Origin: Leptobrachium leishanense
Lineage: Eukaryota; Chordata; Amphibia; Anura; Megophryidae
Reading direction: 5' to 3'
Length of the DNA stretch: 64,000 nt
NCBI GenBank assembly: GCA_009667805.1
Contig: CM019068.1
Span: forward strand, 9,364,182-9,428,181
In this document: positions 20,201 to 30,920 of the stretch, piece by piece
Layout of the letters: each line of letters begins with the position of its first letter
How positions within the stretch are numbered: the first letter of the stretch is position 1
The notes under the pieces: generated by a model
Seen by the model: only the letters and a program-made list of their open reading frames with translations
Databases searched by the model: none
Told to the model about the DNA's origin: nothing
Program-made: the position numbers and the translations under genes

Positions 20201-20622
20201 AGTGGCTCCTCAGAGGGCTGAGATCGCTGCTCGTTACAGTATCTCTCACTCTCAGCACAATGTGGGCCATATTACATAGTTGGTGCTAACTTAACCAGAG
20301 CTGTTGTAAACTTCCCAGAGCCATTATAGTCTATGGAGGTTTTCAGTTTACAACAGCTCTGGTTAAGTTAGCACCAACATTGTAATACTGCCCCGTGTCA
20401 GGCAAAGCTGTTACAGTAACTGACTGCTGCTCATCACAGCGCTCAGAGTTTCAGTAAAACTAGTAAATAATATTTTTATATATAAGAGGTTAGAACAATA
20501 TTATTTCCTTGTTTTACTGAAACTCCGAGCACTGTTACAGTCAGTTACTGTAACAGCTCAGCCTGATACATTTTACTGAGAGATAATGTAACAAGCAGCC
20601 GATCTCAGCGTCACAGCCACTG
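20201..20622. repeat. Long inverted repeat (hairpin) inside the hAT MITE
   Basis: Outer arms GTGGCTCCTCAGAGGGCTGA ... and its inverse near 20595-20622. Second arms TGTTACAGTAACTGACTG (from 20409) and CAGTCAGTTACTGTAACA (to 20556). Mismatched but clearly palindromic over about 400 bp. Confidence 0.8.
20281..20376. repeat. Perfect 31-bp hairpin, family recurring at 30450 and 34329
   Basis: The arms at 20281-20311 and 20346-20376 are exact reverse complements (31 bp, 34-nt loop; the arm begins TGGTGCTAACTTAACCAGAG). Related hairpin sequence, with GGTTAAGTTT and CAACAGCTCTGG, occurs at 30450-30590 and 34329-34425, so it is itself a small foldback element. Confidence 0.85.
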
Positions 20623-20639
20623 GATTTAAAGGGCTAAAA

Positions 20640-20860
20640 AAAAGGCTCCTCTCTGTATAATGTTTAGAACATCCTCCTGCATTAATTAATACCCCTCTCT
20701 GTATAATGTATACAACATCCACCTGCATTAATTAATACCCCTCTCTGTATAATATATATAACATCCTCCTGAATTAATACCCCTCTCTGTATAATGTATA
20801 GAACATCCTCCTGCATTAATTAATGCCCCTCTCTGTATAGAACATCCTACTGCTTTGGCA
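20640..20860. repeat. About 50-bp tandem repeat
   Basis: Four to five copies containing CCCCTCTCTGTATAATGTA and AACATCCTCCTGCATTAAT, inside the hAT MITE. Confidence 0.8.
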
Positions 20861-21101
20861 TGTGGAGGGTGCAGAACTTCGGATGTTGCGATGTTGCGGT
20901 CTTCATTGCTGGTCTCCTTCACTCATCAATGTAATATCACAAAAAGGACTGAAACTAAAATGTAGTGCATTTTATTTTAGTTTCTTTCGTTTTTTGTACT
21001 GAGCAGTTTCGTTTCTCTTGAGTCGTACTAAAACTAAATTTTCCCAAAATTCGGACTAAATCGTTTTAGTACTAAAATGAATGCACATGTCTAGTACAGA
21101 T

Positions 21102-21395
21102 ATGATAGGAACTCGCAGAGATCCATGCAGTATGAAAAGTTAGGGTTTTTTAATCTCCTGTTTCCATTTTGCAGGTTCTTACCATGATGCAACGTTTACC
21201 AAAACCTGTGCAAAAATTTTACTTCGTTGCTGTGCTTTATCTAAACTACAGAATTTAACAGTTAATGAGGTGGAGGATGGACAATTTAGATAAGGCTGCA
21301 GTGGGTGTATTGTGTTCTCCAAACTGCCTGAGATAAGAGATGGCAGTTGAATGAGATAAGACAGGGAGCTTAAAAGGCTTCTAATCTACCCCTTG
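21102..21395. other. No recognised feature
   Basis: Ordinary AT-rich sequence; no repeat or frame identified. It may include part of the dispersed unit that carries the 42-bp minisatellite. Confidence 0.4.
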
Positions 21396-21640
21396 GTGAT
21401 GTCCTTTGAATACATCCCACACAACACAATGATGTGAGTCGTTGACTGACCCATTCAAATCCATTCTATGACCAAAGCCACACAGTGAGGAGCAAGTGAT
21501 GGAAAGATACAACACAAAATATCACACAATGGATGCACCCAGTGACACATATAGAGGAAAATATCACACAATGGCTGCGCCCAGTGACACCTATAGAGGA
21601 AAATATCACACAATGGATGCACCCAGTGACCCATTGTGTT
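21396..21640 (-). repeat. Second copy of the 42-bp-repeat-bearing dispersed unit
   Basis: Inverse of 3985-4227: GATGTCCTTTGAATACATCC, then TGACGAGC-like flank, then three 42-bp units (21515-21640). Here the array is short, whereas the copy at 2798-4100 has over 20 units. Confidence 0.85.
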
Positions 21641-22565
21641 CTGTCTTTTAGACATTTTTTTTCAGAGATAAGAACCCAATTGCAATTTTGACCTCGGTCC
21701 CCATACCGGGTTGCTATATGGTACTGGATAAGCCGGGTTGGATCAGTCAGGTCACACAGAGAGGTGGGGTTTGTTGTAGTTCCACAGGTTTATAAAGGGA
21801 CCAGTCATTACAGGTTATCGATTCAGGCCAAGAAGCTGGAGGAGATGCAGCAGGTCTGGTCAAGCAGAACAGATGACGAACAGATCCCATGTGATGGTTA
21901 AAGCATCAGGCTGGTCAAACGGAGGGGTTAGACTGCAGATTTAATTAATACAACATACAACCTGCAATATTTCAATGCCGTTAGTGTGCCTAATGTGCGT
22001 AACCCATAATAACAATCACATCTCTATGCCGGCGGCGACGTGGCGGCCCACGCAGTGACACCCGTAAAGGTTACACGGAATTGGATTCCCACTGGATGAC
22101 ATTGTAAGAATTTGTAGAAAAATACTCTGAACAAAAATATAATAGATATTGAGAGTGGCTTCCGGTGATACCGCGGGGAAGGGGGGGTTTGGAGAGCGGG
22201 AACATGTCATACGATGGAACAAATTAACTGAGAAAATTGCTATTCCAGATCTAATAAGATAATGAGTTTTATCTCTAACGCGTTGCTCGGCTCCTCGCAC
22301 TCGATGGGAAAAGACAGCACGAGTAGAGATAAGTGCGGCGCGATCGTATAACCCGTGTAAACGTATTAAGAGTCCGCTATAAATTAGAAAGGAGAATTGC
22401 TTAATAAATGGACATCGCGGCTCCGTACGAGGAGATCCACGATGACTGATTGCGAAACACACAGAATTATATAACGTTCATTCAGCTTGGGCGTCCTAGT
22501 GTTATTTAGTCAACGTAACGGTCATTCATCACCAGAACCCAAAAAGTGCACCATGTATAAGCGTA
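21641..22565. other. Unrecognised, complex sequence
   Basis: No element ends or arrays. A minus-strand frame of 148 codons (22016-22462) matches no family I know and has no start context or splice evidence, so I do not call it. 22020-22460 is relatively CpG-bearing and non-repetitive and could be single-copy DNA. Confidence 0.4.
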
Positions 22566-23090
22566 ATAAAACTCACAGTAATGTGCGCTGTGTATGAGTG
22601 TATCACAGAGCTCCACAGCAATAAAACTCACAGTAGCGTGCGGTGTGTATGAGTGTATCACAGAGCTCCACAGCAATACAACTCACAGTAATGTGCAGTG
22701 TGTATGAGCGTATCACAGAGCTCTGCAGCAATAAAACTCACAGTAATGTGCGGTGTGTATGAGTGTATCACAGAGCTCCACAGCAATAAAACTCGCAGTA
22801 GCGTGCGGTGTGTATGAGCGTATCACAGAGCGCCACAGCAATACAACTCACAGTAATGTGCGGTGTGTATGAGCGTATCACAGAGCTCCACAGCAATACA
22901 ACTCACAGTAATGTGCAGTGTGTATGAGCGTATCACAGAGCTCCACAGCAATACAACTCACAGTAGCGTGCAGTGTGTATGAGCGTATCACAGAGCTCCA
23001 CAGCATACACACTGCACATTACTGTGAGTTTTATTACTGTGAAGCTCTGTCATACGCTCATACACACCGCACATTACTGTGAGATTTATT
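22566..23090. repeat. 55-bp minisatellite with inverted terminal units
   Basis: About eight direct copies of a unit with CACAGTAATGTGCGGTGTGT and ATCACAGAGCTCCACAGC (22566-22998). Almost two units then follow in the opposite orientation (22999-23090), so the array ends in a palindrome. A single unit of the same repeat occurs alone at 55491-55555. Confidence 0.93.
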
Positions 23091-25257
23091 GATGTGGATC
23101 TCTTGCGGGTAATTCACGAGGGTGAATGCCACTATAGTACCAGATCCTGCGATTCTGGAGTGCCCTGTACCAAGAATTATCAATCCTCAAGTGAGCCACC
23201 AGTGAATGAGGATTTATTACTTTTCCCCATTGGTCTGACCAGCCTCTAATGAGGTGGAGGTGGGCGCATCTCATCAGCCATGACAGTGGTATAGGTGCGT
23301 GCCACTGACATGCGGTGAGGTCAGTGGCTGGTGACAATGGCTAGTATCAGAGCCAGATATACACAGGGTTATGAGTGTATATGAATAACGAGTGTATATG
23401 AATTTACGCATTTGGTTATCGGGTTATCGTAGGAGAATAAAGTTTCATTATTTATAAAGTAAAGTTCGCATTATTTTTTTACAGTTCTAAGAGCATGCAC
23501 TTACAATACTGACTAATAGAGGGCGCTATTACACACATGCTGATTGCTGAGCTCTGCCTGCCCCCCCCCCACGACTGACGAGGACAGTCACATGACTGTC
23601 CTGTGTCAATCAATCCAAGGGGAGCTCTGCCTCCCATGGGGGGCGTTTTGTTTTAAAAAAAAGAATTGCTTGAGACCAATGAAGCTTTCCCAGTGGCTTA
23701 AGCTTTCAATTGCTCTCAGGGCCTCTGGAGGCACTGAAGACCGTAGATCCAGGAAATCAGCTTGTGCTACGCAATTAGTGTAGCGTTCAGCTGCGCAAAT
23801 TGCGTAGGCTATGCTGGCTCAGTGCTGCCCCTGCTGTCTGTGTAGTGAGTCGCACACACACACCAGCCAGCAAACTGAAAGTACGGGGGGAAAAAAAAGC
23901 GTAGGACAGAGAAGCAGCGAGGGAGCGTGGAGAGGTGAGTATGATTAATTTAAATAGGTGAGGACATTGATTAAAACGTAGCATTTATTGTATACTTAAA
24001 AAATCAAACTAACAAAGATAAACATATATAAACAACTGTGTCCCACACAAGCCATGTAGAAAAGATAAAATCAATGCCACATCAGGTGTAGATTCTTTGT
24101 ATAGGTGGGTGAGACACTGGAAAAATGACGGATTAAGCTGTTTTTCCTTAGGACCTTGTTCAACATATTAAATCCACATCGCTTACCATATGAATAGGTC
24201 ATAGCATATTGGCAAACAACAAAACATAGGGTCAACCAAAAAAGGAGGTTAGTCTCAAAATACACTTATTGTAGAAAGTGCGGCCCAATGCGGCCAGAAT
24301 AGAGATCCTTAGAATGGTCTCATAGAACCGTGAAAGAAAGAGACTGACTATAAAGTATAAACATTGCTGTCATTGATCCAAAAAGATAAAAATGTACAGA
24401 AGACAATTTATCCCATATCAGGTGAGTATGAGAACTTTTTTCAATAAATGACATTTTATTTGCAGACACATGTCATTACAGCACAATGAGCACATTAATT
24501 TACTGGAATGGCAGTATTCCTCTCTCCTTCGGCGGTTGTCAGCCTGATCACCTGGAGCAGACGGATCCTGTCCTGGAATCGGCGCTTAAGACCCCACATC
24601 CAGTGGATGCTCAAGACCCCAACTATGAAAATACTCAGGTGAACTAAAGTAACAGGCGACTGGAATAAATGTTCCGGCCGGTCTATGTTGCCCAACGTTT
24701 GTAAGTAAACACTCCAGTTGCGTTCCCATACACAGTTGGTTTCCAGTGTTTGGCAGCACATTGTGTATCCTGTGTGTGTTTCCATATCAGATGCTGACAA
24801 CACCTCCACGTCCATCACAACGCACCTGCCGCGCAGGGCGACACATCAAGGGGAGCGTTCATTATTTATCTTTCCTCCGCAGGTCGGGGACCTTTTTTTC
24901 TCCTTTGCCGTGACACACACGTCATCCTCGCTCAGTCCTACCCGACCAGGACCAGCGATCCAATCAATGACCTATAACACGGGATACTCAGGGACGTCAC
25001 ACGATGAACACGGCCAGCAATAAATAAATCTCCAGCCGGTGACCGGGCGGCAAAAAGTGATTAAAATAACAGGAGGATCCGAAATAAAAAACACAAGATG
25101 ATCTGCGACTAAAAATCGAAATAATCATTGTTTCAGCTCAATTTTCCTCCTTGAAGCTTCGATCTGGAGAAATCGCTGGCCTCGACGCGCCGGTTATCAC
25201 CTCTGACTGGATCTAGAATCTCTCAACGATCAGGAACGTCACCACAGTCTATGGCTT
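23091..25257. other. Low-copy sequence, no gene recognised
   Basis: No convincing coding frame. Short frames (for example minus 24495-24818) have no recognisable domain. 23541-23990 has C-runs, a GACAGTCACATGACTGTC palindrome and CA microsatellite. 24530-25020 is non-repetitive with balanced composition. Nothing else is supported. Confidence 0.4.
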
Positions 25258-25625
25258 AAAGGAACACTCAGCTTTTTAAAGTAGTCAGGATGTAACCCTT
25301 CCCCCCCCCCCGCCCTGCTGCTCTGAGGTGGTGAAATCACTGGGTGAAGCAGAAGAGTTTCCTCCATCCCGCCCAGCATCACCAGCGGTCAGGATTTTTA
25401 ATTTCTCGGCTGCTGGTCACTAGTGATGTCACACACAGAGAGCGGGCGACGTCACCCTCTGAGACCAATCGCTGTAGCGAGTGTTCTCAGAGAGGCAGCG
25501 ATGGATCAGATCTGTGCATGCGCGTGCAGCTCCGATCCATCACTCTGCGCAGGCGCTGCGGAACTTGTGTACATAAAGTGCGCAATGTGCGGTTAGTACT
25601 ATATGCAAGTTGTATAGGAGCTTCA
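25258..25625 (+). repeat. Family B dispersed element, copy 2
   Basis: Begins TAAAGGAACACTCAGC and matches 18110-18490 in inverse orientation through to GTATAGGAGC. It abuts the family A copy at 25627. Confidence 0.75.
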
Positions 25626-25626
25626 G

Positions 25627-26036
25627 GGACTCTGCGGTGCCTGTTCGGCGGCAGTGAAATACGATGTTTGTTCGGTGGCAGTGAAATACGATGTCTGTTC
25701 GGCGGCAGTGAAATACGATGTCTGTTCAGCGGCAGTGAAATACGATGTCTGTTCAGCGGCAGTGAAATACAGTGCTGTTCGACAGCAGTGAAATACGATG
25801 TCTGTTCGGCGGCAGTGAAATACGATGCCTGTTCGGCGGCAGTGAAATACGGTGCCTTTTCGGCGGCAGTGAAATACGATGTCTGTTCGAGGGCAGTGAA
25901 ATACGATGTCTGTTCGGCGGCAGTGAAATACAGTGCTGTTCGACAGCAGTGAAATACGATGTCTGTTCGGTGGCAGTGAAATACGGCGCCTGTTCAAGGG
26001 CAGTGAAATACGGTGCTGTTTGGCGGCAGTGAAATC
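25627..26036. repeat. 27-bp satellite array inside family A copy 2
   Basis: About 15 units of GGCAGTGAAATACGATGTCT plus TGTTCGGC. Because 27 is divisible by three, spurious open frames occur on both strands. The unit is the inverse complement of that at 28187-28462, 42822-43250 and 61747-62185. Confidence 0.95.
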
Positions 26037-26675
26037 CCCCATAGAGAAGCAATGGTTAATCTATTCACATTGAACAGCAGAGAAATGTCAGTGAAATGCC
26101 CTGATGTTCAGTGGTTTCATTCGACAGGTTTAATCAGGCGAATCCCATAGGCTTCAATGTTAAAAATATTCCAGTTTTAATTCAATATCTAATAAACCAT
26201 TTATTATTTTAATCTGCAGCAAAAAGTCTCTTTAATTTTTAGGATCTTTTAGGCATTTTTCGAGATGTTTTTGGCAACATTTTTTCCCGTCTTTTCTTTT
26301 TTCTGTAACAGCCCTTTTTATTATCATTCATTGGATTTTATATGTAAATTCCAGACATTTTCGCTCAGTAGTTTTTTTTTGCAAACAGCGTTTCAATCTT
26401 CACACTTTTGTCCTTTGGGGGTTTTTTTCACTCCATTCGTTAGCTTGTCAGCTTTTTGCTCTGCGCTGTGATCTGCGGCTCGTTGGTTTTTTGGGGCGGT
26501 TCCAGCGGGTGTTTGGCGGGTTTGCGGCGGGCTTCCCTGCACTCCAGGGACCCTGCGGTGAATACTGAAGTCACCGCAGGGTGGGAAAGTTGGATTCCCC
26601 GAAGTGCAGGGAAGGGCGGGGAACGAGAGAGCACCAAAATGTTTGCGACATATAGGTGCTCTCTGAATAACCCCC
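25627..26675 (-). mobile_element. Family A element, copy 2 (inverse)
   Basis: Its right end, GCTCTCTGAATAACCCCC, is the family A terminus in inverse orientation. The interior (GGTTAATCTATTCACATTGA, ATTCAATATCTAATAAACCA) matches other copies. The left end is not reached: the 27-bp array runs up to the family B copy, so this copy is truncated there. Confidence 0.85.
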
Positions 26676-27311
26676 ATAAAATACAAGAAAAGCCTCCGCT
26701 CTCTCGCCTCAATGAAACGTGTTTTTTGTCGCAGAAGTACAAATAAGTTTCGTGGAGAGGTTACATTGTGGCAAAGCAGCAGAAAACACTGAGAATCTGG
26801 AGCTAAAATATCAAATTGTTGGGAAAAAAATAAAAACATGACAACTATCACCGTTACAGGAGATTGTTTGTTTGAGTTATTGCGCTTGTCATGTTTTTTT
26901 TCAGAGCTCACCATTTAGTGAATATCCCCCATACATATCGCTATGCAATGACTGAGAGCACGGAGCATTAATATTATTATTTTTATTATTATTATTGTAT
27001 TAAACACATTGAGACAACGTGTTCCTTAGCAGAAGCGCACGGGAAACCAGAAACTGCCGCACCTACTAATTATTAAATAATTATATTGCTACTGTTAATA
27101 AAAGCCGCGAGTAACGAGCGCTGAGCCCTTAAAGAGATCTATTTTAATACCAGCCACAAACAGTAATTATATATGTCATAAAGCCAAAACACAGGCGAGG
27201 CGGGGGAGCTGGAAGATTAACTCATCATCAGGAATATGCAGGCAGAGATAACCGGATACAAACTGACAGGTTAGGTTTATATGTGTGGATCAAGCATTAT
27301 CAAAACATATA
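26676..27311. other. No recognised feature; ATT microsatellite
   Basis: Contains a short (ATT)n stretch at about 26970-27000. Otherwise ordinary sequence; no gene or element end identified. Confidence 0.4.
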
Positions 27312-28589
27312 CAGGGTTAATCAGAGAAATGTCACTGCCGAACTTCAGTGAGTTCAATTCGCCGACGCTGTGACGAATTCAGCAATCACCGCAGGGTCCG
27401 CAAACTGCAGCGAATTTACCCGCCAGACGCATCTGAAAAACCTCCGCAAAACTGCCGATTCGAATTGGAAAACCGCCGCAAAACCACAGAACGAATCGAA
27501 AAACCGCTGCAAAAACGTAGAACGAAATCGAAAAACTACTACAAAACTGTCGATTCGAAATGGAAAACCGCCGCAAAAAAAAGGCAGAACGAATCAAGAA
27601 GACACCGGAAAACTGCCAATTCGAATTGGAAGGAACACCACAAAAAAACTGCTGAACGAATCGAAAAACTGTCGAATCAATCTGAAAAAAAAAATGCTGA
27701 CTGCATCTGCCGCTCCACCGAACAGACTGCCGAATCAATTCGAAAAAAGCCAACGACCCGCCGAACAGACCTTCGAAAAAAGACGCCGAACAAGGGTAAA
27801 AAAATATTGCAGCTTTTTAAAGGCGTTTTTAAAAGAGATACTGCATGAAAATGCCTGAAATGAACATATAAAATCCTGTGAATGATAATAAAAAGGTCTG
27901 TTACATAAAAAAAGGCCAAATAAAAAAAACGGGAAAAAAATGTCGCTGAATAAAACTCGAAAAATGCCTAAACCATCTTAAAAAATAAATAAATAAAGAG
28001 ACTTTTTGCTGCAAATGAAAAGAAACAGTTTAATAAATATTTAATAAAACGGGAATATTTTTAACATTGAAACCTATGGGATTCTCCTGAATAAACCTGT
28101 CGAATGAAACCACTGAACATCAGGGCATTTCACTGACATTTCTCTGCTGTTCAATGTGAATAGATTAACCATTGATTCTCTATGGGGGATTTCACTGCCG
28201 CCGAACAAGCACCGTATTTCACTGCCGTCGAACAGCACCATATTTCATTGCCACAGAACTGCACCGTATTTCACTGCAGCCGAACAGGCACCGTATTTCA
28301 CTGCCGCCAAACAGGCACTGTATTTCACTGCCGCCGAACAGGCACCATATTTCACTGCCGCCGGACACCGTATTTCACTGTCACCGAAAAGACACCGTAT
28401 TTCACTGCCGCCGAACAGGCACCGTGTTTCACTGCCGTCGAACAGGCACCGTATTTCACTGGAAATTTTATAATATTTGGCGAACTTCCAGTTTCTGATT
28501 AGCCGAATGGCCCCGAAATGTCACCGTAAGGGAGAAATCACTATTTGGTGCAATTTCATGGCCAATTCGGTGCTCGTTGAATAACCCCT
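27312..28589 (+). mobile_element. Family A element, copy 3
   Basis: Left end CAGGGTTAATCAGAGAAATG, right end GTTGAATAACCCCT. It is flanked by ATA on both sides (27309-27311 and 28590-28592), a 3-bp target duplication. The left half is rich in GAATCGAAAAACCGC-type imperfect repeats, which create two long meaningless frames. The right half holds a 27-bp array at 28187-28462. Confidence 0.88.
28187..28462. repeat. 27-bp satellite array inside family A copy 3
   Basis: About ten units of TATTTCACTGCCGCCGAACA plus GGCACCG, with units of 23-27 bp. Confidence 0.93.
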
Positions 28590-28592
28590 ATA

Positions 28593-29056
28593 GAGATATT
28601 CACTAACGTCTGAATTGTACCGATGGTAAATTTAAATGAATCTGCGATTTCAGGGCATTTTGTCCATTCACGAATCTGTATTTTCACCAAATACATGTGA
28701 ATTGACAGAAATCTGGTGCATTTTGCTGCAAATTGTTGTGATTCGGCAGCACCAGAATTATTCTTTACAGATTTAATGTGTCATCTATTCCCAGAATGCC
28801 GAATTGCACCGAAAAAGCAGCAGCGTAATGACCCGATATTGGTGATTTCAATTCAACGGTTTAAGCAGAGCAATCCAATAGGTTTCATTGAAATCTCTTA
28901 ATTTTTTTTTGGAAGACCATATGTTATTTTTATTATTTTTAATACTTTTCTTAAAATGATCTTTTTGTTTAATACATTTTTTAATTATATTTTTATTATT
29001 TTTTAAAGTACATTTTTTATTATTTAGATACATTTATACGGATTTAACCTCCTAGA
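28593..29056 (+). repeat. Family C dispersed repeat, copy 1
   Basis: Starts near ATTCACTAACGTCTGAATTG and shares order and words (GTGAATTGACAG, TTCGGCAGCACC, CCAATAGGTTTCA) with 55975-56640. It ends in an AT-rich stretch. No coding. Confidence 0.65.
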
Positions 29057-29835
29057 TAGCAAATCCTGGCGAATTGCCTGCACATACGGTGCCTGTTCGA
29101 GGGCAGTGAAATCCCCATGAAAAAGCACTGCTTCGTCTATTCAGAGAACACAAACCAGCAGTGAAAGGTTCCCCTAATGTCCTGCCATTCGGTGGTTTCA
29201 TTCGGCAGGTTTATTCAGGAGAATCCCATAGACTTCAATGTTAAAAATATTCCCGTTTTAATTCAATATCTAATAAACCGTTCATTATAAAATTCTGCAG
29301 CAAAAAGTCTCTTTATTTATAGATTTTTTAGGATATTTTAAGCATTTTTCTTAATTTTTTTTTTTTTAAAAGTCCGATTTTTTTTATTTTTTTTAAAGTT
29401 TTCTTATTTTTTCTGTAACAGCCCTCTTTATTATCATTCCCTGGACCTCATATGCAAATTTCAGACATTTTCGCTCAGTAGTTTCTTTGCAAACAGTGTT
29501 TCACTTTTCAATCATTCATACAAACTGTTTTGCTAATTTATTCACTGCCTCTTCTGCTGTGTCGAAGGCTGCGATCGGCTCCTGTTCGGGTTTTTCTGTG
29601 GTTTTCGGCGGGTTAATCCAGATGTTTTTGAGGGTTTTCGGCGTGCATTCGGTGGGTTTTGCGGTTCGTTTTCGTCGGGTTTGCGGCAGCTTTTCCCTGC
29701 AATTCGGGGACCCTGTGGTGCTCGCTGAATACACCGCAGGGTCACCGAAATGGGATCGGCAAAAGGAACCGAATTGAAGAGAACGAAAAGTCACCGAACG
29801 TGCGGTGACTTTTCGAATCTCTTTAAATTACCCTG
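29057..29835 (-). mobile_element. Family A element, copy 4 (inverse)
   Basis: Runs from the AATCCTGGCGAATTGCCTG interior to the terminus TCTCTTTAAATTACCCTG at 29835. The left terminus is missing. It has only one 27-bp-type unit (GGTGCCTGTTCGAGGGCAGT), so the satellite is not expanded here. Confidence 0.8.
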
Positions 29836-29867
29836 TATATGTTTAATTATAGGAACTGATCAGTAAA

Positions 29868-29950
29868 GCTTCCAGACCTGAGGAAGAGAGATATACTCTC
29901 GAAAGCTCGTCTTTTAAATGTTACGTTAGTCCAATAAAAAAGGTATCACT
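29868..29950 (+). other. Hammerhead-like motif in a retroelement-type tail
   Basis: CTGAGGA (29878-29884), a GAGAG/CTCTC stem (29886-29890 with 29896-29900) and GAAA (29901-29904) have the order of a hammerhead ribozyme core, followed by AGTCCAATAAAAAAGGTATC. Such CTGANGA-stem-GAAA motifs are known from Penelope-like elements. One extra A before stem II, and no confirmed stem I/III or cleavage site, make activity doubtful. Confidence 0.35.
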
Positions 29951-30189
29951 ACGTTCTGCTATACTCGTGATAATGCATATATATATATATAATTATATAA
30001 ATGACACATAGGTATTTGCTAGTTACGTGCGCTGTGCACAGGTGGAGCTAAATACCTGCACCGGGATCTCACTCCACCCCCGTGGATCAGATTCCTGAAG
30101 ATTATTTGTTATTTGTAGCAATGTAATGATACACTGCAACTAATTGATCCACAATCTCTGCCCATATCCACCGTCTAATTATAGTTATT
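29951..30189. other. No recognised feature; short AT microsatellite
   Basis: (AT)n at about 29976-29990. The rest is ordinary sequence. Confidence 0.4.
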
Positions 30190-30450
30190 AAAACATATTT
30201 ATTGGGAGAGTCTTGTGCAATAACCCTCAACGCCTCCCGCTTCGCTACATAAAGCTTTCAGTGTGTTAGGCTGGATCGGATCCAGGGTCTCCGCATGTCC
30301 TGGGACAATTTCCCAACTCCTTGACAATAATTTTATGGAGTTTGGAAACAAACGATTGAGCCGACCGTAGCAGGAAAAAGCCACAGGCTCCACAGCGCGA
30401 GTATTTGTGATATATATCAGAGTATTAACCACTGAGCTATCGCACAGGGG
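30190..30450 (-). repeat. Possible tRNA-derived SINE
   Basis: On the minus strand, GATAGCTCAGTGGTTAATAC (inverse of about 30424-30443) is a good pol III box A. A B-box-like GGATCCGATCC lies much further along (near 30270), too far for an intact tRNA. The rest reads like a SINE body ending in AATAAATA. Not a functional tRNA. Confidence 0.35.
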
Positions 30451-30590
30451 GCTGTATTGCAACCATGGTGCAAACTTAACAGAAGCAGCTGCAAACTTAC
30501 CAACTCCATAGACTGTAACGGCTCCAGGAGGTTTTCATTAGCCCTGGTTAAGTTTGCACCAGGGCCGGAATAGAGCCCCACGTATCTTAT
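30451..30590. repeat. Foldback element, relative of the 20281 hairpin
   Basis: GGTGCAAACTTAAC and GGTTAAGTTTGCACC are inverted about 75 bp apart, with a GGGGCTNTATTNC-like outer inverted end (GGGCTGTATTGCA / GGAATAGAGCCCC). Confidence 0.7.
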
Positions 30591-30652
30591 GTCTCTACAA
30601 GTGAAAATTCAATGTATCATGTGGTTTTAATAGTAAAAACATACTCAGTTTT

Positions 30653-30920
30653 AAAGGGACACCCTGTGCACCCTGACTACTGCAGCTTATTAAAGTGGTC
30701 AGTCTGTGTGGAGGAGTGAAACAGAGGAGTTTCCTCCACCCACCCAAGTGTCACCAGACACCTGGGATTTTGAAATTCCCGGCTGCAGTTCAACAAATCT
30801 ATTGGGATGATGTGTCACCCTCTCTCTGAACACTCTCAGCCGGGGGGGGGGCATTCAGAGAGAAGGCTGGATTGGTTCTGGCTGCTCAGCGTGCGAAGAG
30901 GGAGAAAAGGTGAGTATTTT
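30653..30920 (+). repeat. Family B dispersed element, copy 3 (diverged)
   Basis: Begins AAAGGGACACCCTG and shares GAGTTTCCTCCA, CACCAG and GAAATTCCCGGCTGC with copy 2. Its later part differs. Confidence 0.6.

Larger units (their letters stand above)
20050..21093. mobile_element. hAT-type foldback MITE with perfect 8-bp target duplication
   Basis: Ends TAGACATGTGCA and TGCACATGTCTA. The flanks are GTACAGAT at 20042-20049 and again at 21094-21101, a perfect 8-bp duplication diagnostic of hAT. No transposase. The interior contains a large hairpin (20201-20622), a smaller perfect hairpin nested in it (20281-20376) and an about 50-bp tandem repeat (20640-20860). The subterminal sequence is AT-rich with TTTTAGT/ACTAAAA words. 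Confidence 0.9.

Noticed and set aside
22016..22462. 148-codon minus-strand frame as a host gene
   Set aside because: No recognisable domain, no splice or promoter support, and the length is possible by chance.
27348..27858. Two overlapping about 165-codon Lys/Arg/Asn-rich frames
   Set aside because: They come from GAATCGAAAAACCGC-type degenerate repeats inside family A. Overlapping frames with the same composition indicate low complexity, not coding.
30190..30462. tRNA gene on the minus strand
   Set aside because: A good box A but no correctly spaced box B or cloverleaf. Treated as a possible SINE.
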